Shown one piece after another: positions 1-6,008 of a DNA stretch of 9,021 nucleotides. The notes below the pieces were generated by a model. It saw only the letters and a program-made list of their open reading frames with translations. It had not been told where the DNA came from and did no database searches. Every line of letters begins with the position of its first letter. Position 1 is the stretch's first letter. The stretch is taken from the NCBI GenBank assembly GCA_964577115.1, contig CAZNXJ010000065.1, forward strand, positions 1 through 9,021, written 5' to 3'. A program made the translations under genes and the position numbers. Source of the DNA: CAZNXJ01 sp964577115 (GTDB lineage Bacteria > Planctomycetota > Planctomycetia > Pirellulales > Pirellulaceae).

Positions 1-271
<271 letters not shown>

Positions 272-295
272 AGCTACCAAATTGACACTGATAAG

Positions 296-332
296 GCCCA
301 TCCAGGTTTGCCTGCCTGGATGGGCTTTTTTT
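296..332 (+). terminator. Rho-independent terminator of the 16S transcript
   Basis: GCCCATCCAGG (296-306) pairs perfectly over 11 bases with CCTGGATGGGC (315-325) across an 8-base loop, followed at once by seven T (326-332). This is a textbook intrinsic terminator about 112 bases after the 16S end. It implies that the 16S gene is transcribed without a linked 23S. In the minus direction no T tract follows the stem, so it should act mainly on plus-strand transcripts. Confidence 0.93.
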
Positions 333-334
333 AT

Positions 335-427
335 AACCACGAATAACACGAATAATACGAATGAAGAGGTTAGCGGCAGCAAGGCGGTTAACCTCACCGA
401 TTCGCCCCATTCGTGTCATTCGTGGTT
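335..427. repeat. Inverted repeat made of 9-base CACGAATAA-like units
   Basis: The left arm (335-372) begins AACCACGAATAACACGAAT and ends GAGGTTA. The right arm (389-427), read on the other strand, begins AACCACGAATGACACGAAT and also ends GAGGTTA. By eye about 30 of 39 aligned positions agree. The left arm holds three tandem 9-mers starting at 338, 347 and 356. A 16-base centre separates the arms. Nonamers of this kind recall dispersed repeats I believe occur in planctomycetes and related bacteria, but copy number cannot be judged from one window. The right arm overlaps the 3' end of the minus-strand ATPase gene and supplies its stop codon. Confidence 0.8.
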
Positions 428-1005
428 CCTCTCCGGATCTCATCCGCCGCGGCCAAATCATAGAGCGCACGCAGGACGTCGCGCACATTGCCGCGATAGT
501 GCCGAAACAGCTGATCCACCAGCGGACGCAGCTCATCGCTGCCCCATAATTGCGATACCAGCCGCCGAGCAAGCTCGGGCGAGGTGCGACAGTCGTGAAG
601 CGTTGGCAAACGACCAGGGCGGTGCGTCGTGATAACCAGGCCGCCCGCCGACCGTGCGCGGCGGGCAAACCAGTACCAGCGCGGCCAGCCGAGTTGCTCG
701 GCGCTGTCGAGCAACAAAAAGTGGCGCGCGTCGAGCCCCGTGACGAAGTCGCGAAGGCGGCGCGAGCTATCAGCGGCCGGATCGCGCGAGAGCCTGAGGC
801 GGCGCACGCACCATCCTGCTTCGTTCAGGCGCTCGCCCAATTCAAGCAGGAGCGTGGTCTTGCCGGCGCCTTGAGGGCCAACGAGCGCCCCGCGATGGCC
901 GAGCGCTGCGAGCCGTTCGAATAGCCGCTGCCAGCTTCCGTCTTGCCAATCATAGCGCAGTTGCTCGATGCGCTGAGCAGCAAACGGATTCTCACGCGCT
1001 TTCAT
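394..1005 (-). CDS. Small P-loop (AAA-like) ATPase, unknown role
   Basis: A 203-residue soluble protein with the hallmarks of a P-loop NTPase. Walker A GPQGAGKT is at residues 43-50, a Walker B-like strand HFLLLD at 95-100, and a sensor-1-like VITTHRP at 124-130. A helical C-terminal region with many Arg and Leu follows (about 143-192). The fold suggests an AAA/ORC-like or MoxR-like loader ATPase, but I recognise no named family. The start ATG overlaps the stop of the upstream gene (ATGA, 1002-1005), so translation is probably coupled and no separate Shine-Dalgarno site is needed. The last ten residues (TTNDTNGANR) and the TGA stop are encoded by the right arm of the inverted repeat at 335-427, so the native C-terminus may have been replaced or extended. 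It is probably the last gene of a three-gene operon. Confidence 0.85.
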   Translation of the reverse strand: MKARENPFAAQRIEQLRYDWQDGSWQRLFERLAALGHRGALVGPQGAGKTTLLLELGERLNEAGWCVRRLRLSRDPAADSSRRLRDFVTGLDARHFLLLDSAEQLGWPRWYWFARRARSAGGLVITTHRPGRLPTLHDCRTSPELARRLVSQLWGSDELRPLVDQLFRHYRGNVRDVLRALYDLAAADEIRRGTTNDTNGANR

Positions 1006-1394
1006 GCTCGTGGGCCGCCTGCTCGTTCGCTGCCGTCGAGAATAATCTCGCGAGCATTCGGGGCCATGATGAACTCTATGCGGCTCGCCTCGCCCGACGG
1101 CTCGGCAACCAATTCCAGCGCCCAGATCAGAGAAATCAGTTTGCCGGAAAAGCTGTACGGGCTTTCCGGCAACTGGATGCCCAGACGCTTCGTGTCCGAG
1201 CGCTCGGGGGTGTCGATCGGCAGTGTCTGAACGACGTGCATGTCCCGGTCCCCCTTGCCGGTCGTGTACCAGAACAACCGTAGCTCGACACGATCCTGGT
1301 CCTCGTCAAGGTTCCAGGACGCCGTGACGACAATCGCTGCGCCCGGCTCAAACGCGGTTTGGCCTCCCTCAACCGTCAGCCTTAGCTCGTTCAT
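1002..1394 (-). CDS. Small beta-sandwich protein resembling the C-terminal domain of its neighbour
   Basis: A 130-residue protein without signal peptide or membrane segment. Alternating hydrophobic stretches (LRLTVEGG, AAIVVTASWNL, RVELRLFWY, RIEFIMAPN) indicate an all-beta, sandwich-like domain. LPESPYSFSGKLISLIWALEL at residues 75-95 matches in spacing and character LPSDTMHSF...INWALSV at residues 392-413 of the adjacent membrane protein, and both begin with a 'LTVEGG' or 'LTLSSG'-like strand. So it looks like a free-standing copy of that domain, possibly arrestin-like; the fold name is a guess. It lies 19 bases after the membrane-protein gene and overlaps the ATPase gene by 4 bases. No strong ribosome-binding site is visible. 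I know no family name for it. Confidence 0.8.
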   Translation of the reverse strand: MNELRLTVEGGQTAFEPGAAIVVTASWNLDEDQDRVELRLFWYTTGKGDRDMHVVQTLPIDTPERSDTKRLGIQLPESPYSFSGKLISLIWALELVAEPSGEASRIEFIMAPNAREIILDGSERAGGPRA

Positions 1395-1413
1395 GCGTTG
1401 GTCGCTTACCCGT

Positions 1414-2730
1414 TTAGGCCCGTGGTGGGGCGGGATGGATCACGATCGGGAATGTGTCTTTGATGTCGGGCCAAAACGCAATGGACCCCACGACGCTGAG
1501 CGCCCAATTGATCTCGTTGTGGTTGGCCGTGAAGCTGTGCATTGTGTCGGAGGGAAGTTTCAAGATCTCGCTACCCTCCGCGATCCGCATCGGATCATCC
1601 GTCTCGACGATCAGGATGTCCGCAAACGTGTGGGTGTCGGTATGTGTCGAGGTGCCGCGCCGGTACACGGCTTTCTCGATACCTTTTAGCCGGATCTGCA
1701 GATTGCGTATCGAACGGGTCGAGCCAATGAACCGCCATCGCAGTTCGACTTCATCGCCGAGCGACAGGTCGCCGCTCGAAAGCGTGATTTCCGGACGCGG
1801 ATTGAAAAGCGACAAAAACGTGTGGAATATCCCCACGATCAGCAAGACGCCAATCAGTACGAAGGGCGTAAGAAGCAGCATCATGAGCCACCTGGGGTTG
1901 CCGCGAGCAAAGTCTGCCGCGGTTTGAACCACAAAGATGCTCGTGATGCCGTTCCAGAACGTGCCGAAGAACAGCACGACGAGGAAAGAGGCGAGCCTGC
2001 TCGACTCGGGGCGCAGCGTTACGGGCCCCGGAACGCCCCGTTGCGGCAGAAATTCGTCTCCCTCATCGTCCTCGTCATCGCTGTCGTCGTCGTCAAAAAT
2101 CGACTCCCGATGCCCGTATCGCTCGGCGCCGAATCGCGCATCGGGGGTCGTTGGGTAGGCCCGCTCAGGAAACTGATCGCGTTTCGCGAATTTGTCCGGT
2201 GTTCTGCGCCCCAGAAACGAGCGGCAGGCCCAGATAATTCCTCCGAGACCGACGACAACGAACAGCAGAGGGAACAGGCCGAGCAGATTGTCCCAGGTGA
2301 AGTCACGTTCGAGCACCGCCCGCTCGGGGCGCGCGGGGTTCACGTAGCACACCGCATTCTGACCGAGCGGATAGCGCTGAACGATCCGTTCCGCGCGGCG
2401 CTTGCTGCTCGACCAGTAGATAAAGAACCCGTACTCGTCCGAGCGGTACTGCTGGCCGTCATACGTGTAGTGAAACTTGATGTCGGGCGAGTACGTCGTC
2501 GAGCCTGACTTGGTGCGAGAGGCGACCCGGCTTTCGGTGATGATGCACGGAGTTGCCACCCACTCGCGCGACTGCCAAAGTTCGAGCATCGGCCGGATGA
2601 ACGTCCCGGTAAGCGCCGCGAGTCCTACGAGGGTACAGAGCCCAAGGATGGCGATGAGGCAGCCGATTTCTCGCAGCGATTTGCGTCCGCTGGAGCGCGT
2701 TTTCACGGAAATCGCGGACGTCAATTCCAT
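1414..2730 (-). CDS. DUF3592-like membrane protein with C-terminal beta domain
   Basis: A 438-residue predicted inner-membrane protein. Hydrophobic segments lie at about residues 24-46, 149-171, 246-270 and 281-305. The loop between the first two (about 53-143) has the look of DUF3592: a 'REWVATPCIITESRV' start, 'SPDIKFHYTYDGQQYRSDEY' strands, then a 'YPLGQNAVCYVNPARPERAVL' turn. A hydrophilic linker follows (172-245) carrying a run of Asp/Glu (213-226, DDDDSDDEDDEGDE). After the fourth segment comes a beta-rich domain (about 312-433) that resembles the small protein encoded next. It is first in a three-gene group with 19 bases to the following gene. The ATG at 2730 has no obvious Shine-Dalgarno site. 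Function unknown; the loop-plus-domain layout suggests ligand or partner binding at the membrane. Confidence 0.87.
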   Translation of the reverse strand: MELTSAISVKTRSSGRKSLREIGCLIAILGLCTLVGLAALTGTFIRPMLELWQSREWVATPCIITESRVASRTKSGSTTYSPDIKFHYTYDGQQYRSDEYGFFIYWSSSKRRAERIVQRYPLGQNAVCYVNPARPERAVLERDFTWDNLLGLFPLLFVVVGLGGIIWACRSFLGRRTPDKFAKRDQFPERAYPTTPDARFGAERYGHRESIFDDDDSDDEDDEGDEFLPQRGVPGPVTLRPESSRLASFLVVLFFGTFWNGITSIFVVQTAADFARGNPRWLMMLLLTPFVLIGVLLIVGIFHTFLSLFNPRPEITLSSGDLSLGDEVELRWRFIGSTRSIRNLQIRLKGIEKAVYRRGTSTHTDTHTFADILIVETDDPMRIAEGSEILKLPSDTMHSFTANHNEINWALSVVGSIAFWPDIKDTFPIVIHPAPPRA

Positions 2731-2859
2731 GGGAGTCAGACGACTGGAGTCAAGAAATTGCAGACCGTGTATGCAAGCATGGCATCGGAGGTTGAAAAGC
2801 GCTGAGGTTTGGACGAGCGTGCAGCAGCGCGGAGGCGTGCTGAGGTTCCATGCCCGGGG

Positions 2860-3933
2860 TCAGTGTTCCGCCATGACTTCGATGCAACATTCGATGCGTC
2901 GAGCTTCGGCGGATGATTGATAGATGGCATCGATGATTTCCAGCACGGCTCGAGTGGATTCGAGTGTGTTGCGGCACGGACTGCCGGTCTGCATCGCGTG
3001 CAACCAGTCTTTCACCAGCGCCACTCCGCGTGCTCCGCCATAGCCGCGCGTTGTGTCCTGAGGAATTGTGAACGTTTCCTCCATCGCGTACCAGTGTGGC
3101 TGAGGTCCGTGGATCTGGAGTTCTCCGCCTGTCCCGGGTGCTGTTGGCCGCCAGTGCACCCAGCGCTCGCTGCCACGCACCACCCAGTGGCTCTCGCCGG
3201 CCCAGCGCGGCATCCAGTAACCGCCGACGAATGTCGCAATCCCCCCGTTACTCAGGTCGAGGATAGCGACACCACCATCCTCGACATCGATCGAGGTATC
3301 GCCAAACACGTCCGTCCGAGCGGTCACTCCCACCACCGAAAGCCCGGTGATGTACAGCAGCAAATCAATGAAGTGGCAGGCGAGCCAGTTGAAAAAACCT
3401 CCACCGCTGGCCGAGCGGTCAAACAAATAGTGCTGCGGGTCGCGCCGCCGGACGTCGCTGGTGATGAAGTTCATCTCGACGCTAATCAGGTGGCCGAAGC
3501 GGCCATCGCGGACCATCTCGCGCAAACGCTGCACGCCTTCGTCAAATCGGAAGACATAGCCCGTCTGGAACGCGACGTGGTGGTGCTGAAGCGCTTCTTC
3601 CAGAGGCAATAAATCGCGGCTCGTTGCGGCACCGGGCTTTTCGAGCAGCACGTGCTTGCCGGCGGCGACCAGTTTCGTCGCAGCGCTCACCGACTCGTTG
3701 TTCGGCAGACAAACGATCGCCGCGTCGAAGTCCGCTTTCTCAATGAGCCGCTCGACGGAATCGTACCGGGGCAGCCGAGCGAACCGTTCCTCGAGGCTCG
3801 TGGTCGCTCCGTCGAATCCTGGCATGATGGCGGTCAGCCGCAGTTCGTTCGGGAAATTTCGCAGCAGTTCGCGCCATTCAGCGCCGTGAGGATGATCGAT
3901 ACCGACGAATGCCAGTTTAACGGGCAGCTTCAT
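2860..3933 (-). CDS. Gfo/Idh/MocA-family NAD(P)-dependent oxidoreductase
   Basis: A 357-residue protein, normal length for this family, which oxidises or reduces sugars and related polyols using NAD(P). The N-terminal Rossmann part starts KLAFVGIDHPHG (6-17), an altered form of the usual GxGxxG loop. DAAIVCLPN (70-78) and KHVLLEKPGA (93-102) give the family's strand and its conserved EKP motif (98-100; Lys99 is the usual catalytic lysine). GGGFFNWLACHFIDLL (177-192) corresponds to the conserved GG...H..D segment, with His187 and Asp190. The C-terminal half is the expected beta-sheet domain. There is no signal peptide, unlike the many Tat-exported planctomycete members, so it should act in the cytoplasm. 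AGGAAA 11 bases before the ATG is a plausible ribosome-binding site. It lies 129 bases before the three-gene group, same strand, probably a separate transcript. The substrate cannot be told. Confidence 0.93.
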   Translation of the reverse strand: MKLPVKLAFVGIDHPHGAEWRELLRNFPNELRLTAIMPGFDGATTSLEERFARLPRYDSVERLIEKADFDAAIVCLPNNESVSAATKLVAAGKHVLLEKPGAATSRDLLPLEEALQHHHVAFQTGYVFRFDEGVQRLREMVRDGRFGHLISVEMNFITSDVRRRDPQHYLFDRSASGGGFFNWLACHFIDLLLYITGLSVVGVTARTDVFGDTSIDVEDGGVAILDLSNGGIATFVGGYWMPRWAGESHWVVRGSERWVHWRPTAPGTGGELQIHGPQPHWYAMEETFTIPQDTTRGYGGARGVALVKDWLHAMQTGSPCRNTLESTRAVLEIIDAIYQSSAEARRIECCIEVMAEH

Positions 3934-4193
3934 GATGGCGGGCGTTTCCTGCGAAAAGATAAAGGGCCTAGCGAAAACGTAGCATCCGCATGCGGCACTC
4001 GCTTCCTAGGCGCCGGCGGAAAATTCGTTCGGCTCGACACCGAGACGCTCAATTATCCCCCATGTAACTCAGAAACTCCATGCATCCGGCAAACCCGCCG
4101 TCCGGTGGGGCCGCTGGATTCTCCCGCGTCGCATTGGCAAAATGCTGGTAGCGGTCGAGCTGAGAGCGGTGATTATCGCGAGGTTTGGAAAGC
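3934..4193. promoter_or_regulatory. Divergent intergenic region
   Basis: These 260 bases separate the minus-strand oxidoreductase from the plus-strand UspA-like gene and must hold promoters for both. I found no convincing -35/-10 pair and no sigma-54 core in either direction. A perfect 10-base palindrome CCGCATGCGG sits at 3986-3995. GAGG at 4180-4183 is a good ribosome-binding site for the ATG at 4194. No small gene is supported here. Confidence 0.45.
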
Positions 4194-4679
4194 ATGGAGT
4201 TCAATAACCTGCTCGTTCCGGTCGATTTCTCCCCGATTTCGCGCCGCCTTGTTGCGCAGGCGGCCGCGATGGCGACGGGCGAGAATCCTGTGCTCATTGT
4301 GATGCATGTGCTCGATCCGGAGCTAATCGAGTTTGCGGCCAATCACAAGTTCGGAGCACACGACGAGATTGTTCAGCGCATGCGCGAGCGCGCCATGGCG
4401 GAACTCGAACAGTTCCGGTCGGTGGCGACTGGCGACATGGAAATCGAGATCATCGTCTGCGAGGGAACACCCTTCCTGCAGATTATTCAAAAAGCGCAGG
4501 AGTTTCTCGCGGACGCGATCGTCATGGGTAAAGTCGGAGGGCAAAGCCGCATGGAAAAGCTCCTTTTCGGTTCCACGGCCGAGAAGGTCATGCGCGCAAG
4601 CACTCGCCCGGTCGTCGTTCTTCCGTTAGAACCGGAACCGGAAACGGAAACGGAAAAGAACGAGAGCGGAGCTGTCTAG
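4194..4679 (+). CDS. UspA-type universal stress protein, single domain
   Basis: A 161-residue cytoplasmic protein of the Usp family, whose members bind ATP or AMP and help cells survive growth arrest and stress. It opens with the family strand NNLLVPVDFS (residues 4-13), has VLIVMHVLDPE in the second strand and DAIVMGKVGG...LLFGSTAEKVMRASTRPVVVLP at the end. The nucleotide-binding motif reads GKVG-x10-GST, one residue longer than the classical G-x2-G-x9-G(S/T). The ATG at 4194 is preferred because GAGG (4180-4183) stands ten bases before it; an in-frame TTG at 4185 would sit only one base from that site. The C-terminus is an unusual acidic tail, EPEPETETEKNESGAV, encoded by hexamer repeats. 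It is followed after a 321-base gap by the UspE-like gene on the same strand. Confidence 0.93.
   Translation: MEFNNLLVPVDFSPISRRLVAQAAAMATGENPVLIVMHVLDPELIEFAANHKFGAHDEIVQRMRERAMAELEQFRSVATGDMEIEIIVCEGTPFLQIIQKAQEFLADAIVMGKVGGQSRMEKLLFGSTAEKVMRASTRPVVVLPLEPEPETETEKNESGAV
4629..4658 (+). repeat. Hexamer tandem repeat in the UspA-like tail
   Basis: Five successive 6-base units GAACCG, GAACCG, GAAACG, GAAACG, GAAAAG encode the Glu-Pro/Glu-Thr alternation at the protein's C-terminus. Short repeats of this kind can change copy number by slippage without shifting frame. Confidence 0.7.
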
Positions 4680-4689
4680 GGCATCGCGC

Positions 4690-4708
4690 CGGTTCCATCG
4701 CAGAACCG
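4690..4708 (+). terminator. Weak hairpin after the UspA-like gene
   Basis: CGGTTC (4690-4695) and GAACCG (4703-4708) form a 6-bp stem with a 7-base loop, starting 11 bases after the stop codon. No T tract follows, so it is a weak terminator at best. It would be consistent with the next gene having its own promoter. Confidence 0.3.
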
Positions 4709-4794
4709 CCCCATCCCGCACGATCCGCCGCTATCTTTTGACGCTTGCTGCTGCGCCTCGATAAACCGCTTCTCGCGGAGAGCATTGGCCAATA

Positions 4795-4854
4795 ACGCGC
4801 GCTTGCGCGTCGGGATGGCGTGGCAAAACCGCGCGCCGTGGAGCGATCGCGCTC
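4795..4854 (+). promoter_or_regulatory. Two dyads upstream of the sigma-54 promoter, candidate activator sites
   Basis: ACGCGC-GCTT-GCGCGT (4795-4810) and GAGCG-ATCG-CGCTC (4841-4854) lie about 105-120 and 60-75 bases before the inferred transcription start of the UspE-like gene. Enhancer-binding activators of sigma-54 usually bind dyads roughly 80-150 bases upstream, so the first fits better. Short GC-rich dyads arise often by chance in such DNA, hence the low confidence. Confidence 0.25.
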
Positions 4855-4887
4855 GCGTATTCCCGCGGAAGTTCGCTGGCGGGCTCG

Positions 4888-4903
4888 TGGCACGTGACTT
4901 GCC
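4888..4903 (+). promoter_or_regulatory. Sigma-54 (RpoN) -24/-12 promoter for the UspE-like gene
   Basis: TGGCACG (4888-4894), four bases, then TTGC (4899-4902) matches every base of the core consensus TGGCACG-N4-TTGC, with GG and GC ten bases apart as sigma-54 requires. The flanks differ (G before TGG, C after TTGC, where pyrimidine and A/T are preferred). Transcription would begin near 4914, leaving a leader of about 87 bases before the ATG at 5001. An 11-base exact match is expected about once in 4 million positions in random sequence, and here it points at the right gene. Such promoters need an ATP-dependent activator, which is not in this window. Confidence 0.72.
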
Positions 4904-5000
4904 TTTTCCTTAAGGTAATGCCATCGAACTCTTGGGTTGCTCGACGCCGATCGGTTCGGCCGGTCTTGCACGTCCACACGACTTAGGAAGGGTAAGGCAC

Positions 5001-5918
5001 ATGCCCCGTTTTCAGAGTATCCTCGCCCAGATCGACACGTCGCGCACCCTGAACTCGGTGCTGGACGCGGCCGTTGTCATGGCGGATCGTCATGCGGCAC
5101 GGTTGACGCTGGTCGACGTGGTGCCGGAGTTCGCCTGGCCGGCTCGCCTCGCACTGCCGGATGCGGATCGCATTCGCGGTCAGCTTGCGGAACAAAAGAA
5201 ACGCCGGCTCACCGAGTTGGCCGAGCCGTTGATCAGCCGCGGGCTCGATGTTCAAACGCGAGTGCTGCTCGGACGGACCTCTACACGCTTGATTGAAGAG
5301 GTGCGCGAGAACGGTCACGATCTGGTTATGCGGCTGACGAAGGGCGTTCATAGCCGGCGCGGCGGGTTTCTTGGAACGACCGGCTTACAACTCCTGCGGC
5401 ATTGCCCTTGTCCGGTCTGGCTGATCAAACCCGAGCAACCTCCGAAAGTGGCGCGGATCGTTGCCGCCGTGGATGTCGGAGCAACCGATGACGCGCATCG
5501 GCAGCTCAACGAACGGATACTCGCCTACGCGAAATCGGTCGCCGAGGCGCAGCAGTGCCCGCTGAGCGTCATTTTCGTTTGGACGATCTACGGCGAGAAC
5601 GTGCTGCGCGAGCACATGAAGCCCGAGGAGTTCGAGGAACTGGAGCGGGCATCGGCGGCCGATCACCAGGTCGCCATGGATCGGCTGCTCGCGGCCTGCG
5701 ACCTTGCGCTGTCGCCGGATGATGTGCACCTGTTGCGCGGAGACGCGATTACCGAAATTCCGAAGTTTGTCGAGCAACATCGGGTCGACCTGCTGGTTAT
5801 GGGAACCATCGCTCGGCGCGGGGTTGCGGGCTGGTTTCTCGGCAACACGGCCGAGCTGGTTTTTGACCGCGCGAATTGCGCTTTGCTGGCCGTTAAGCCA
5901 GGAGAGGATTCCAAATAG
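5001..5918 (+). CDS. UspE-like tandem-domain universal stress protein
   Basis: A 305-residue protein with two Usp domains in tandem (about 1-145 and 149-300), the layout of UspE. Domain 1 starts PRFQSILAQIDTS and ends LRHCPCPVWLIKP; its binding loop is degenerate (LTKGVHSRRGGFLGTTG, 112-128). Domain 2 starts ARIVAAVDVG and ends with a good motif, MGTIARRGVAGWFLGNTAELV (267-287), then NCALLAVKP. So nucleotide binding is more credible in domain 2. ATG 5001 is chosen because AGGAAGG (4985-4991) lies nine bases before it; the longer in-frame TTG at 4932 has no such support and would lie inside the leader. A sigma-54 promoter precedes it. The CBS gene starts 90 bases after its stop and may be cotranscribed. 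Likely a cytoplasmic stress protein. Confidence 0.93.
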   Translation: MPRFQSILAQIDTSRTLNSVLDAAVVMADRHAARLTLVDVVPEFAWPARLALPDADRIRGQLAEQKKRRLTELAEPLISRGLDVQTRVLLGRTSTRLIEEVRENGHDLVMRLTKGVHSRRGGFLGTTGLQLLRHCPCPVWLIKPEQPPKVARIVAAVDVGATDDAHRQLNERILAYAKSVAEAQQCPLSVIFVWTIYGENVLREHMKPEEFEELERASAADHQVAMDRLLAACDLALSPDDVHLLRGDAITEIPKFVEQHRVDLLVMGTIARRGVAGWFLGNTAELVFDRANCALLAVKPGEDSK

Positions 5919-5931
5919 CGGGGGCGTTACG

Positions 5932-5965
5932 TTTGACCGAGAGCGGTGAGGGCCGGGCGGTCAAA
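5932..5965 (+). promoter_or_regulatory. Inverted repeat between the UspE-like and CBS genes
   Basis: TTTGACCG (5932-5939) and CGGTCAAA (5958-5965) are perfect 8-base inverted arms with an 18-base spacer. GGTCAAATTTG at 5959-5969 recurs at 6018-6028 inside the first codons of the CBS gene. This could be an operator read by a dimeric regulator, or an RNA hairpin that partly terminates or stabilises the upstream message. The pattern is seen; the role is a guess. Confidence 0.4.
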
Positions 5966-5993
5966 TTTGGAAAGGCGAGGTTCTCCACAAAGC

Positions 5994-6003
5994 GAAAGGA
6001 GGT
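5994..6003 (+). promoter_or_regulatory. Very strong Shine-Dalgarno site of the CBS gene
   Basis: GAAAGGAGGT is perfectly complementary over ten bases to ACCTCCTTTC at 174-183, the 16S tail present in this same window. It ends five bases before ATG 6009 and settles the start against the in-frame GTG at 5946. It is by far the best ribosome-binding site here, so the CBS protein may be made at a high level. Confidence 0.9.
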
Positions 6004-6008
6004 CAGCC

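Noticed and set aside
335..427. CRISPR array
   Set aside because: The repeat units are 9 bases long with no spacers; it is an inverted, not direct, two-arm element.
1822..2508. Plus-strand open frame of 228 codons opposite the DUF3592-like gene
   Set aside because: The minus-strand frame has coherent membrane segments and domain pattern; this one does not.
3986..3995. Palindrome CCGCATGCGG as an operator
   Set aside because: A single short GC-rich palindrome with no second copy or promoter context; could be chance.
3652..4302. Plus-strand open frame of 216 codons
   Set aside because: It is antisense to the oxidoreductase and overlaps the start of the UspA-like gene in another frame.
4932..5000. 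Longer TTG-initiated N-terminus for the UspE-like protein
   Set aside because: The extra residues do not fit the Usp fold, and AGGAAGG is well placed for ATG 5001.
5946..6008. Longer GTG-initiated N-terminus for the CBS protein
   Set aside because: The ten-base Shine-Dalgarno site before ATG 6009 and the CBS domain boundary both favour the later start.
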